DNA from: CALZFJ01 sp964459845
GTDB lineage: Bacteria; Bacteroidota; Bacteroidia; Bacteroidales; Muribaculaceae
Direction of reading: 5' to 3'
DNA: 64,000 bases
Assembly: GCA_964459845.1 (NCBI GenBank)
Contig: CAYWOC010000001.1
Coordinates: forward strand, 1-64,000
Position 1 is the first letter of the stretch, and each line of letters opens with the position of its first letter. The notes under the pieces were generated by a model. That model was not told where the DNA came from. It searched no databases and saw only the letters and a program-made list of their open reading frames with translations. Of this stretch, positions 27,397 to 36,099 are shown in pieces. The position numbers and the translations under genes are program-made.

Positions 27397-27400
27397 GCCT

Positions 27401-28138
27401 ATGCCACGATACATATTACTTCACGAAACCGCATCTACCAACACCTACTTGATGCGGATGGCTATGATTCTGCCATCGGGAACGGTAATTCACACCAATA
27501 ATCAGTCGGCTGGCCGTGGTCAGCGCGGCAACAGTTGGGAAGCCGAGCCGGGCAAGAATCTCACGTTCTCACAGCTTATTAAAGATGCCGCAGTGGCTCC
27601 TGCCGAGCAGTTCTACATATCGGAGGCAGTGTCGCTTGCCATTGTGGAATATCTCAACCGTTACACCGAAGGGATAAGCATCAAGTGGCCAAACGACATA
27701 TATTATAACGACAAGAAAATCTGCGGAATCTTGATTGAGCATACCCTGCAAGGCAACGCCATCAAGAATACGGTAATCGGCGTGGGGCTAAACATCAATC
27801 AGACTGAATTTCGTAGCGATGCTCCGAATCCTGTGTCGCTCGCCCAGATTACAGGCAAGGAGACACCGCTCGAAGAGGCTCTGCATGCCGTGTGCGAGCT
27901 TATTGAGAGGCACACCGATTTCAAAGGGTTCACTGCCGAGATGTTTGACGAGATGCACAGTCGGTATTTGTCGAAGCTCTACCGCAATGATGGAGCTATG
28001 CACTCGTTTGCGCTCCCCGACGGAACACACATCGAAGCCCGCATCACCGACGTTCTCCCCGACGGGACTCTGTGCCTCACCCGCTCCGATGGCACAGCCG
28101 GCAGATATGCTTTCAAAGAAATCGCATTTATAATATAA
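27401..28138 (+). CDS. birA: Biotin-[acetyl-CoA-carboxylase] ligase, monofunctional
   Basis: A 245-residue ligase that biotinylates carboxylase carrier proteins through biotinyl-AMP. The ATP- and biotin-binding loop GRGQRGNSWEAEPGKNL and KWPNDIYYNDKKICGIL are clear. It lacks the N-terminal winged-helix domain of the E. coli protein, so it should not act as the biotin-operon repressor. The C-terminal SH3-like cap is present (ITDVLPDGTLCLTRSDGTAG). It is 4 bp after tsaE. Confidence 0.95.
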   Translation: MPRYILLHETASTNTYLMRMAMILPSGTVIHTNNQSAGRGQRGNSWEAEPGKNLTFSQLIKDAAVAPAEQFYISEAVSLAIVEYLNRYTEGISIKWPNDIYYNDKKICGILIEHTLQGNAIKNTVIGVGLNINQTEFRSDAPNPVSLAQITGKETPLEEALHAVCELIERHTDFKGFTAEMFDEMHSRYLSKLYRNDGAMHSFALPDGTHIEARITDVLPDGTLCLTRSDGTAGRYAFKEIAFII

Positions 28139-28154
28139 GATAATGGCTCAAATA

Positions 28155-28186
28155 TTTGCTATTTCTCGATTAATGGTGTAACTTTG
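28155..28186 (+). promoter_or_regulatory. tRNA-Leu promoter
   Basis: TTTG (28155-28158), exactly 20 bp, then TAACTTTG (28179-28186). This is a near-perfect consensus about 20 bp before the tRNA. Confidence 0.8.
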
Positions 28187-28205
28187 TGGTGCTAAAACGG
28201 AATTT

Positions 28206-28288
28206 GCCTGGGTGGCGAAATGGCAGACGCGCTGGTTTCAGGTACCAGTGGAGTAACATCCGTGTCGGTTCGACTCCGATCTCAGGCA
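28206..28288 (+). tRNA. tRNA-Leu (anticodon CAG)
   Basis: An 83-nt class II tRNA. Acceptor arms GCCTGGG (28206-28212) and CTCAGGC (28281-28287) pair with one G-U, and the discriminator base is A. The anticodon stem CTGGT/ACCAG encloses the loop TTCAGGT, giving anticodon CAG for CUG codons. A long variable arm follows, and the T-loop GGTTCGACTCC is canonical. CCA is not encoded at the correct position (ACCCA), so it must be added by the nucleotidyltransferase. Confidence 0.95.
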
Positions 28289-28294
28289 CCCAAT

Positions 28295-28331
28295 AAAAAA
28301 GGTATTCACAAAATTTGTGAATACCTTTTTT
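28295..28331 (+). terminator. Bidirectional terminator after tRNA-Leu
   Basis: An uninterrupted 18-bp palindrome, AAAAAAGGTATTCACAAA with its complement (28295-28312 and 28314-28331), separated by a single central base. The A-run on one side and T-run on the other would allow termination on both strands, serving the tRNA and possibly the convergent glucokinase gene. Confidence 0.85.
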
Positions 28332-28359
28332 ATTTCCAGAGTCCCTGCCGAGAGGTCTC

Positions 28360-28387
28360 GGGTAACTCGGAGCTATCCGAGTTACCC
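28360..28387 (-). terminator. Perfect 12-bp hairpin downstream of glucokinase
   Basis: GGGTAACTCGGA (28360-28371) and TCCGAGTTACCC (28376-28387) form a 12-bp stem with a 4-nt loop, 17 bp beyond the glucokinase stop. There is no T-run, so it may stabilise the 3' end rather than terminate. Its CTCGGA/TCCGAG units resemble the repeats that encode the PhoH tail. Confidence 0.5.
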
Positions 28388-28403
28388 AAATTCTCTGAAA
28401 AAT

Positions 28404-29366
28404 TTATTTCTGCTTAACCTCCCATCCGAGTGCACTTGCGCCAAGCACAGCAGCATCGCTGTCCTTCAACTCAGAAACGAGTAGTTTAACTTTTCCTTTG
28501 TAGATAGGAAGGATATTCTTGTCCATTGCTTCCTTCACCGGTTTCATTATCAAGTCACCAGCCTTGGTCAAGCCTCCAAACAGCACAAATGCCTCTGGGC
28601 TTGAGAATGCAGCAAAGTCGGCAAGAGCTTCACCAAGGATGTTGCCAGTGTAATCAAAAATGTCTTTAGCCAACTTATCGCCTTGGATAGCCGCATCATA
28701 CACGTCCTTAGAAGTAATCTCGTCGATAGGCATATTACGCAGCAATGAAGGCTCTGTGCGGATTTCAAGAAATTCGCGTGCCGTGCGAGCCACGCCAGTA
28801 GCCGAGCAGTAAGCCTCAAGGCAGCCGGTGCGTCCGCAACCGCACACACGTCCGTTGGTGCGCTTCATGATCACATGTCCAAGCTCTCCCGCAAAACCGT
28901 CGTGGCCATACACCATCTGTCCGTTCACAACGATTCCGCTGCCTACGCCTGTTCCAAGAGTAATCATTATGAAGTCCTTCAACCCGCGAGCCACGCCGTA
29001 GGTCATCTCACCGATTGTCGCTGCATTAGCATCGTTGGTGATGGCTACAGGTATGCCGAACTTAGAGCTTACGAGGTCGGCAAGTGGTATAGGGGTCGGC
29101 CAAGGAAGATTCACTCCGTCTTCAATCACGCCCGTGAAGTAGTTGGCGTTTGGAGCGCCTATTCCTATGCCGTGAACTTTATCTACAGCATCATTTGCAA
29201 CAATAAGCCGGTTGATTTCTTCATAGAGTTCATCAATATAATCTTTTATGTCACTGTGCTTCGCAGTCTTGATTGAATTGCTGGCTATGACAGTTCCACG
29301 AGCGTCAACTATACCAAACACTGTGTTGGTTCCGCCCATGTCGATTCCAATAACGTATGGTTTCAT
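28404..29366 (-). CDS. glcK: ROK-family glucokinase
   Basis: A 320-residue sugar kinase of the ROK family. The N-terminal ATP-binding loop is GIDMGGTNTVFGIVD; substrate binding is by the GELGHVIM segment and the zinc motif CGCGRTGCLEAYCS (about 170-183) with three Cys and a flanking His. ATP-dependent phosphorylation of glucose is the likely role and would feed PfkA, but N-acetylmannosamine or other hexoses are possible in this family. TATCTTTG on the minus strand (29418 down to 29411) is a probable -7 box 45 nt upstream. Confidence 0.9.
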   Translation of the reverse strand: MKPYVIGIDMGGTNTVFGIVDARGTVIASNSIKTAKHSDIKDYIDELYEEINRLIVANDAVDKVHGIGIGAPNANYFTGVIEDGVNLPWPTPIPLADLVSSKFGIPVAITNDANAATIGEMTYGVARGLKDFIMITLGTGVGSGIVVNGQMVYGHDGFAGELGHVIMKRTNGRVCGCGRTGCLEAYCSATGVARTAREFLEIRTEPSLLRNMPIDEITSKDVYDAAIQGDKLAKDIFDYTGNILGEALADFAAFSSPEAFVLFGGLTKAGDLIMKPVKEAMDKNILPIYKGKVKLLVSELKDSDAAVLGASALGWEVKQK

Positions 29367-29543
29367 ATCGATTTTAAGTTTATAATTTTGTTTATGTATA
29401 TTCTATATCACAAAGATATAAAATTATTGCCTTATGCCACTATATGCCGCTGAAAAAGATTGAACATTAATAAATTTTGACACATACGCAGCACCATAGT
29501 TGCGGCAAATATTGCACATTTGAGCGTTTTTTGTGCAAAAAGC

Positions 29544-29574
29544 ATTGAGCATAGTGGAAAAATACTTACCTTTG
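29544..29574 (+). promoter_or_regulatory. fabI promoter
   Basis: ATTG (29544-29547), 19 bp, TACCTTTG (29567-29574). The roughly 65-nt leader contains a small hairpin, AGCCCGACAGGGCT. Confidence 0.65.
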
Positions 29575-29642
29575 CACGATTTTTAGCGCAAAGAGCCCGA
29601 CAGGGCTGTAAAAGCGTAATTTAGCAACTAACTATTTTTATA

Positions 29643-30506
29643 ATGGCTTATAACTTATTAAAAGGAAAGCGTGGTATCATTTTTGGTGCCCTCAATGACA
29701 AGAGTATCGCCTGGAAAGTGGCTGAAAGAGCTGTAGAAGAAGGAGCAACAATCACCCTCAGCAACGCACCTGTTGCCGTGCGTATGGGCGAAATTAACGA
29801 ACTCGGCAAGAAACTCAACGCCGAAATTATTCCAGCCGATGCAACAAGCTACGAAGATCTTGAGAACGTGTTCACCCGTTCTATGGAAATCCTTGGCGGA
29901 CAAATCGACTTCGTGCTTCACTCTATCGGAATGTCGCCTAACGTGAGAAAAAAACGCACATACGATGATATAGACTATGATATGATGGCTAAAACCTACG
30001 ACATCTCGGCGGTTTCGTTCCACAAGATGCTCCAGGCTGCCAAGAAGAACCATGCCATTGCCGACGGGGGCAGCGTTGTCGCCCTATCATATATCGCTGC
30101 TCAACGCACACTCTTCGGATACAACGACATGGCTGATGCCAAGGCTTTGCTTGAGTCTATCGCACGCAGCTTCGGATATATATACGGACGCGAGCACGGC
30201 GTGCGCGTGAACACGATCTCGCAATCGCCTACTATGACAACTGCCGGAAGCGGAATCAAAGGTATGACTTCGCTATTCGACTTCGCCAACCGCATGTCGC
30301 CTCTCGGCAACGCAAGTGCCGAAGACTGCGCCGACTACTGCATCGTGATGTTCAGCGACCTTACCCGCAAGGTGACAATGCAGAACCTTTACCACGACGG
30401 CGGATTCTCAAGCATGGGTATGAGTTACCGCGCTATGGACCAGTATGAGAAGAGCCTTAACGAAGCCGACTTCTTGAATCCCGACGGAACTGTGAAATAC
30501 GGCTAA
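29643..30506 (+). CDS. fabI: Enoyl-[acyl-carrier-protein] reductase (NADH) FabI
   Basis: A 287-residue short-chain dehydrogenase that completes each cycle of fatty acid elongation. The FabI-type cofactor loop is GIIFGALNDKSIAWKVAERA rather than the classic TGxxxGxG. The catalytic pair is Tyr160 and Lys167 (GYNDMADAKA, Y-x6-K), and the FabI-specific SIGMSPNVRKK and MQNLYHDGGFSSMGMS are present. It has its own promoter and a strong terminator, so it is monocistronic. Confidence 0.96.
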   Translation: MAYNLLKGKRGIIFGALNDKSIAWKVAERAVEEGATITLSNAPVAVRMGEINELGKKLNAEIIPADATSYEDLENVFTRSMEILGGQIDFVLHSIGMSPNVRKKRTYDDIDYDMMAKTYDISAVSFHKMLQAAKKNHAIADGGSVVALSYIAAQRTLFGYNDMADAKALLESIARSFGYIYGREHGVRVNTISQSPTMTTAGSGIKGMTSLFDFANRMSPLGNASAEDCADYCIVMFSDLTRKVTMQNLYHDGGFSSMGMSYRAMDQYEKSLNEADFLNPDGTVKYG

Positions 30507-30552
30507 TCAGCGCCCCGACACACAAAAGCAAGTTTTAAATACAAATAATCCC

Positions 30553-30600
30553 AATGCCCAGCAGTGGCGGCTTGAGAGCCGTACTGCTGGGCATTTTTTG
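30553..30600 (+). terminator. Rho-independent terminator after fabI
   Basis: A 13-bp perfect stem AATGCCCAGCAGT (30553-30565) with ACTGCTGGGCATT (30583-30595), directly followed by TTTTTG. It is a strong intrinsic terminator. Confidence 0.9.
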
Positions 30601-30647
30601 TACCACCACACAATTAACCATCATTTAATTTGGAATTATGCGCAAAA

Positions 30648-30676
30648 AACATTATGTTTGCATAGCATAATCTTTT
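30648..30676 (+). repeat. 29-bp direct repeat, left copy
   Basis: Identical over 29 bp to 32102-32130; it begins AACATTATGTTTGCATAGCA and ends in CTTTT. It lies immediately upstream of the ATPase start at 30682. It contains GCATAAT-type inverted elements and could include promoter sequence for the gene. Confidence 0.85.
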
Positions 30677-30681
30677 ATAAT

Positions 30682-32055
30682 ATGGATTTCGTTGATAGAA
30701 CAAAAGAAACTGCACGACTCAAAGAAGCAATCTGCCGTGACCGCGCATCGCTGGTTATAGTATATGGACGCAGGAGATTAGGCAAATCCACTCTCATCAA
30801 ACGTATATTGACCAGCAATGACACCTACTTCCTCGCTGACCGCTCCGAGGGACAGCATCAACGTGTGCTGCTTGCTAAAATGATAGCACAAACATTGCCC
30901 GACTTCGATAAAGTGACATACCCCGACTGGGAATCACTTATGCGTGAAATAAACTATCGAATTACAGGCAATTTCACCTTGTGTATGGACGAATTTCCAT
31001 ATCTTGTGGAACAATCACCTGAGCTACCATCGGTAATTCAAAAACTTATAGATGAGAAAACTCTGAAATACAATATCATACTTTGCGGCTCATCACAAAA
31101 TATGATGTATGGACTAATACTCGACTCTACTGCACCTCTGTATGGCAGAGCCGATGTGATTATGCGTCTATCCCCTATACGCATACCATATATGCAAGAG
31201 GTTTTCAATCTTGACGCAACCTCAACAATCGAAGAATATGCAGTGTGGGGAGGCGTGCCTCGCTATTGGGAATTGCGTGAAGACCACTCATCACTCCACG
31301 ATGCAATATGGCATAATGCCCTCTCGGCAAATGGAACCCTCTATGAAGAACCGGCAAAGCTGTTTCAAGACGACATAAAGGATATCGTGAAAACAACCAC
31401 AATAATGTCGTATATTGGTTCTGGAGCAAATCGTATTTCTGAAATCGCATCCCGATGCAACGAACCTACAACTAATCTCTCCCGACCACTTAAAAAGCTA
31501 ATTGACCTCGGGTTTATCGAGAGAGAGTTGCCATTCAGCATAGATGAAAAAAATGCAAAAAAAAGTCTATACAAGATAGCGGACCCATTTCTTGATTTCT
31601 ACTACAGATTCATTGTGCCAAACCGCTCTTTCATTGAATTAGACAGGCAACGTCCTATCGCTCAAGACTTGGATCTGCATTTCCATGAATATGTAAGTTC
31701 ACATTGGGAGAAAATTTGTCGGGAAAGTGTCACTGGCAATATCATCAACGGCACTCTATATGGTGCGGCAAAACGCTGGTGGGGTAATGTCCTAAACGAG
31801 GAGAGAAAACCGGAACGAGTAGAATTTGATGTCGTGGCTGAATCTATCAATAAAAAGTATCTTCTTGTGGGTGAATGCAAATGGACAAATTCAGAAAATG
31901 GGAAACTGCTCACCAGTAATCTTTTGCGCAAAGCGAATTTACTGCCTTTCGCAAAAAATCATATTATAGTACCTATCCTATTTCTAAAGAATCAGCCAAT
32001 TGATGGCATTGGAAATACACTTTTACCCAAGGATGTAATAGAACTGAATAAATAG
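30682..32055 (+). CDS. AAA ATPase (ATPase_2/DUF234 family)
   Basis: A 457-residue archaeal-type ATPase. Walker A is YGRRRLGKST (28-37), Walker B is CMDEFPYLVEQ and sensor 1 is ILCGSSQNMM. A winged-helix segment follows near 270-320 (ISEIASRCNEPTTNLSRPLKKLIDLGFIERE). The C-terminal DUF234 part resembles a PD-(D/E)xK nuclease fold (EFDVVAESINKKYLLVGECKW). Such genes are patchily distributed and often sit in variable loci; the target is unknown. I start at Met 30682, since the frame upstream runs through the repeat. A 29-bp direct repeat brackets the gene. Confidence 0.88.
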   Translation: MDFVDRTKETARLKEAICRDRASLVIVYGRRRLGKSTLIKRILTSNDTYFLADRSEGQHQRVLLAKMIAQTLPDFDKVTYPDWESLMREINYRITGNFTLCMDEFPYLVEQSPELPSVIQKLIDEKTLKYNIILCGSSQNMMYGLILDSTAPLYGRADVIMRLSPIRIPYMQEVFNLDATSTIEEYAVWGGVPRYWELREDHSSLHDAIWHNALSANGTLYEEPAKLFQDDIKDIVKTTTIMSYIGSGANRISEIASRCNEPTTNLSRPLKKLIDLGFIERELPFSIDEKNAKKSLYKIADPFLDFYYRFIVPNRSFIELDRQRPIAQDLDLHFHEYVSSHWEKICRESVTGNIINGTLYGAAKRWWGNVLNEERKPERVEFDVVAESINKKYLLVGECKWTNSENGKLLTSNLLRKANLLPFAKNHIIVPILFLKNQPIDGIGNTLLPKDVIELNK

Positions 32056-32101
32056 GTATGTAGGCAAAATTGCCTCTTCAGCAAGCACATTATGCTACTG
32101 C

Positions 32102-32130
32102 AACATTATGTTTGCATAGCATAATCTTTT
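32102..32130 (+). repeat. 29-bp direct repeat, right copy
   Basis: Exact second copy of 30648-30676, placed 47 bp after the ATPase stop. Together with the left copy it delimits a segment of about 1.45 kb holding only that gene. Confidence 0.85.
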
Positions 32131-32257
32131 TTTGAGGATTGAAATTTATTTTTGCTACATTTTATGCCAATTTTATAATAATTTGATTAATTTTGCACCA
32201 AGTTTTACATAAATCTGCAATCTACAGGGCAAATTAAATCAACTTATTTATAAATAT

Positions 32258-34336
32258 ATGAAGAATTTTTACTCATTACTTGCTGCAGCAGTAGCAGCCT
32301 CATCGGCTCTCGCTGCAAGCAACCAATCTACAAACTCCGCTGGCAGCAATGTCACGCTCTACGGCAACTTGATTTACGACCAGGCGCAAAGCTCGGCTCC
32401 TACCGGCATCTATTCCACCAATGTAGCTTCAAGTGCCAAAGTCACTAAAATCGAATCGAAAGTAACTAAAGCCAACGGTGGCGCATGCCTTGCCGACACA
32501 GCTTATTTCGCAGTGGAATACACCACTAAATATGGCAACATCAATTCTTGCTACCTCAATTCTTACAATCCTGAGACATGGGAACGCACTAATCAAGTGG
32601 CGGCTTCACACTCGTCGGTAGCCACTTCTCTCACCTACAGTCCTGTGACCAAAAAGATTTACGGCAGCTTCTATAGCGAAGAGCGCGAGCAGTTCTATTT
32701 CGGGACTATCAACACCAAGACTGCCGACTGCGACACTATAGCATTCCTGAGCCATTCATTCAACGCACTTGCAAGCGATGCCACCGGCACACTATATTTC
32801 GTGAACGATGAAGGCGACTTCGGAAAAATCAGCGCGACCGACGGTGCAATCACCATTATAGGATCTACAGGTTTCAAGCCTAAGTATCTGCAAGATGCCA
32901 CATTCGATTACGGAACAAAGCAGTTCTACTGGTGCGCTTTCAACGATGACGACAGCCAAAGCGGAATCTACACAGTGGATTTGGCTACCGGCAAAGCTAC
33001 CCGCATCTCCACTTGGGAAACTGGCGGAAAGGAATTTGTGGGAGTGTTCTCCAAGACCCCTGTTTTTGCCGCTGGCGTTCCAGAAATTCCTGCAAGCATG
33101 GCTCTCACCTTCGCAGAATCGGCTCTAAGCGGGAAAGTGACCTTCACAATGCCTTCTGCCACTTACGGCGGTGCAGCGCTCATAGGCGACATCGACTATG
33201 AAGTGCTGGTGGACGGCACAGTGAAAGCATCGGGCAAAGCCGCTGCCGGCAGCGAGGTAAGTGTCGATTTGAACGTTGAGCGCGGCGACCGCACAGTCTC
33301 TGTCCGCGCAAAGAACACAGATGGCAATGGACCTGAATATATCTGCAAGCAATACTTCGGCACCGATGTTCCTGCCGCAGTGGCAAAAGCCACAGCAGCA
33401 CGCACACAGGATGGTGCGTCCATCAAATGGGAGGCTGTGACCGAAGGCGCCCACGGAGCTAAATTCGACGCCTCGACAGTGGCTTACAACGTCACTCGTT
33501 TCCCCGATGAAGTGGTAGTGGCTACTGGCGTGAAAGGCACTGAATGCACCGACGACCAAAGTGTGGCAGCACTCGGGAGTTTCTACTATGAAGTTGTGGC
33601 AGTGGATGGCGACTACAAGGCAGAACCGGCTAAGACCAATCCTGTGGTTCTCGGCGAAGCTCTGCAAGTGCCTTATCAAAAAGACTTCACCGACGGCGAT
33701 TTCAGCCTTTACACTATCATCGATGCCAATGCCGACGGCAGCACTTGGATGAAGAATTACCGCGGCGCGCAATATCTGTTCAGCAACGACAATGCTGCCG
33801 ACGACTGGCTGATTACTCCTCCTTTGAAATTGAATGCCAAAACAAAATACACCATCACGGCGCAATTTGCCAATGCGATGGACCCTTACACCGAAAAGGC
33901 TGAAGTGAAAGTGGGAACCAACTCATCGGCAGATGCCATGACAACTTCGGTTATTCCTGCAACCCAAATCGACGGAGGCTACCGCTCGCCTATCGACCTC
34001 GTGGGATATTTCACTCCAGAAGCCAGCGGTGACTATTTCGTAGGTCTTCATGCAGTATCCGATGCTGGCAACCTATATCTATATTGCTACAAGCTCGAAG
34101 TCGTAGATCCATTATCGGGCGTGGCAACTACAGTGATTAGCGACGCATCGGTTCGTGCCGAGGCTGGCAACATCATAATAGATGGAGCTGAAGGCGCACA
34201 AGTCGTGGTAGCGTCTATCGACGGCAAAGTAATTGCCCAATATGCCGACGCTGCAAGCGAAATCGCTGTTCCGGCATCTACTGGTCTCTACATCGTGTCA
34301 ATCAATGGCAACACCACAAAAGTGGCAGTAAAATAA
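32258..34336 (+). CDS. Secreted beta-propeller and choice-of-anchor J protein with T9SS-like tail
   Basis: A 692-residue exported protein with signal peptide MKNFYSLLAAAVAASSALAA. Residues about 60-270 form repeated four-strand units suggestive of a beta-propeller. Two fibronectin III-like modules follow (about 275-370 and 375-465). Residues about 470-625 resemble a choice-of-anchor J domain (PYQKDFTDGDFSLYTI, then DDWLITPPLKL). The last about 70 residues (VVASIDGKVIAQYADA, GLYIVSINGNTTKVAVK) match the sorting-domain pattern of type IX secretion. Likely surface-displayed; ligand unknown. A -7 box TAATTTTG is at 32188-32195. Confidence 0.75.
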   Translation: MKNFYSLLAAAVAASSALAASNQSTNSAGSNVTLYGNLIYDQAQSSAPTGIYSTNVASSAKVTKIESKVTKANGGACLADTAYFAVEYTTKYGNINSCYLNSYNPETWERTNQVAASHSSVATSLTYSPVTKKIYGSFYSEEREQFYFGTINTKTADCDTIAFLSHSFNALASDATGTLYFVNDEGDFGKISATDGAITIIGSTGFKPKYLQDATFDYGTKQFYWCAFNDDDSQSGIYTVDLATGKATRISTWETGGKEFVGVFSKTPVFAAGVPEIPASMALTFAESALSGKVTFTMPSATYGGAALIGDIDYEVLVDGTVKASGKAAAGSEVSVDLNVERGDRTVSVRAKNTDGNGPEYICKQYFGTDVPAAVAKATAARTQDGASIKWEAVTEGAHGAKFDASTVAYNVTRFPDEVVVATGVKGTECTDDQSVAALGSFYYEVVAVDGDYKAEPAKTNPVVLGEALQVPYQKDFTDGDFSLYTIIDANADGSTWMKNYRGAQYLFSNDNAADDWLITPPLKLNAKTKYTITAQFANAMDPYTEKAEVKVGTNSSADAMTTSVIPATQIDGGYRSPIDLVGYFTPEASGDYFVGLHAVSDAGNLYLYCYKLEVVDPLSGVATTVISDASVRAEAGNIIIDGAEGAQVVVASIDGKVIAQYADAASEIAVPASTGLYIVSINGNTTKVAVK

Positions 34337-34371
34337 GCATAAGCATCTAAAACACACACTAGTAATCCCCC

Positions 34372-34415
34372 AAAAATCCCAAGCAGACGCATAATGCTCT
34401 GTCTTGGGATTTTTT
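34372..34415 (+). terminator. Rho-independent terminator
   Basis: The stem AAAAATCCCAAG (34372-34383) pairs with CTTGGGATTTTT (34403-34414), with a T-tract on the + strand. It lies between the secreted propeller gene and the convergent ATPase gene and, being A/T-flanked, could serve both strands. Confidence 0.85.
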
Positions 34416-34453
34416 CATTTATAATCGGTCATCAGGATTTATGCAGCATACAC

Positions 34454-35803
34454 CTAAAGCAATGAAGTCATATAAAGCGGCAGATACAATATGCCATTAT
34501 CTTTTTTCAGGTCTGCCGTGTGTATTACATAAGGCATAGACAGGAACTCACCATATTTTGCCACGCACTTCATCAATGAAGTCAATGTATATCGGCTACC
34601 CAACTTCACCTCAATAGGCGAGATATTATGGCGGCTGGTAATCGATGTTTTCGCTATCAAGAAGTCTATCTCCATCCTGTCTTCAGCCTCTCGAGAGTAG
34701 TTAGAATAGAAATACAGTTTATGTCCTGCGGCTCTGAGCATTTGAGCCACCACATTCTCTATGAGCATGCCCTCATTCACTTCGAGCTTATCCATCATCA
34801 ATTTTTTATAAAGCGACTCCTGCATAATCTCATTCTCATCGAAAGCCATGCTTATGAGCAGCCCAGTGTCGCCCATATAACATTTCAATGCGGAATTGTC
34901 AAGTTTTAAGCCAAGGCCAATATTAGGCTCAGTAGAGCCATAACATATATTTGCCACCATAGCCTCCCGCAACCAGAAAAACGCACTTTCATACTCTCTC
35001 ATTCTCGCTCCCGATTTCAGCTCCGACAACCGAAACTTCTTCTTATGCTTCTGTAACTGACTCGGAATCTGGTCAAAAATGCTTGTCACTTTTGCCTCAT
35101 CGCCATCGGCATACTTCTGGATATCATTTCTGTAAAGGTTCAATATCGAGCGTTTCACTAAATCCACTTTCTTAAAATCACGGGTTTTGGCATATATATC
35201 TACGGCCATAGGCATACCACCCACAATCATATATTGCCGGAACAAAGTCATAACTTTGCGGTGCATATCTGCTCCCATAGGACGCTGCTTTCCGAATTGC
35301 GCCTTTATCAGATCCATTATAGTGCCTTCACCTATAGCCCACAGGAATTCCTCAAAATCCATAGGATACATACTTATGCGCAGCTCTTCTGAAGGTATCA
35401 TGATGTTCTTCACATTCTTATTTATCGACACGAGTGAGCCAGTCTCAATATAGTCATACCTTCCATCGGCTACAAGATATTTTATAGCTGCTCTTGCTTC
35501 AGGGAATTCTTGAACCTCATCAAACACTATCAATGAATTGCGCTCCTCCAATTTCACTGAGAAGAACAGGCTCAGATACATAAAAAAAGTATCAAGGTCA
35601 TATAAATAGTTCTTGAATATGTCGAGTACTTGCGTTGGAACGTTATTGAAGTCAATAATTATATGCGACTTATATTCTTTTTCCGCAAACTCCTTGACTA
35701 TATAACTTTTCCCCACTCGGCGCGCCCCATCAATGAGCAGTGCGTTATGCCCTTGATTTTCTTGCTTCCAAGCCAACAATTTATCATATATTTTTCGCCT
35801 CAT
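34454..35803 (-). CDS. AAA_14/DUF4143 ATPase
   Basis: A 449-residue P-loop ATPase. Walker A is GARRVGKS (26-33), Walker B is NSLIVFDEVQEFPEAR and an ETGS sensor segment follows near 118. The C-terminal half is DUF4143 with a restriction endonuclease-like core (MEIDFLIAKTS, then SPIEVKLGSRYT, where the Asp, Glu and Lys could form a PD-(D/E)xK site). The family is abundant and lineage-expanded in Bacteroidales, and its function is unproven. The promoter region upstream (35853-35888) carries a T8G7 tract. Confidence 0.9.
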   Translation of the reverse strand: MRRKIYDKLLAWKQENQGHNALLIDGARRVGKSYIVKEFAEKEYKSHIIIDFNNVPTQVLDIFKNYLYDLDTFFMYLSLFFSVKLEERNSLIVFDEVQEFPEARAAIKYLVADGRYDYIETGSLVSINKNVKNIMIPSEELRISMYPMDFEEFLWAIGEGTIMDLIKAQFGKQRPMGADMHRKVMTLFRQYMIVGGMPMAVDIYAKTRDFKKVDLVKRSILNLYRNDIQKYADGDEAKVTSIFDQIPSQLQKHKKKFRLSELKSGARMREYESAFFWLREAMVANICYGSTEPNIGLGLKLDNSALKCYMGDTGLLISMAFDENEIMQESLYKKLMMDKLEVNEGMLIENVVAQMLRAAGHKLYFYSNYSREAEDRMEIDFLIAKTSITSRHNISPIEVKLGSRYTLTSLMKCVAKYGEFLSMPYVIHTADLKKDNGILYLPLYMTSLL

Positions 35804-35852
35804 AATTTATTTTATTTTATATTAATACACCATTCCCAAGTTTTGCATACGG

Positions 35853-35860
35853 CAAATTTA
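35853..35860 (-). promoter_or_regulatory. -7 box for the DUF4143 ATPase
   Basis: Read on the minus strand this is TAAATTTG, a consensus -7 box 50 nt before the ATPase start. The place expected for its -33 box (about 35880-35884) is the junction of a homopolymer tract. Confidence 0.6.
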
Positions 35861-35873
35861 CACATTTCCTAAG

Positions 35874-35888
35874 TTTTTTTTGGGGGGG
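35874..35888. repeat. Homopolymer tract T8G7
   Basis: Eight T followed by seven G on the + strand (A and C runs on the minus strand). It overlaps the -33 position of the minus-strand ATPase promoter. Such runs are prone to slipped-strand length change. Confidence 0.8.
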
Positions 35889-36000
35889 CAAAGTATATAC
35901 AAACGTCCTTGAAGATACAGCAACACCATTAATATAAGTCATTGGCTCAAATTTAGGGAAATAGCACAAAACACAGCTATTAACATTTTTTAATTCACAA

Positions 36001-36010
36001 GGGGGGGGGG
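36001..36010. repeat. Homopolymer tract G10
   Basis: Ten consecutive G residues, the longest G-run in the window. It occupies exactly the -33 position relative to the -7-like box at 36031-36038 upstream of the outer-membrane barrel gene. Confidence 0.85.
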
Positions 36011-36030
36011 AGTTTTATGCATATTTACAT

Positions 36031-36038
36031 TATCTTTA
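36031..36038 (+). promoter_or_regulatory. -7 box for the outer-membrane barrel gene
   Basis: TATCTTTA, one base off TAnnTTTG, 62 nt before the start at 36100. The bases 20 bp upstream are GGGG from the G10 tract instead of TTTG, so the normal -33 contact is missing at the present tract length. Confidence 0.55.
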
Positions 36039-36099
36039 CAGCAAAATTGACACGCACACTTAAAGTGTGGAACTTAATGAAAAAACAAACCATTTGCTT

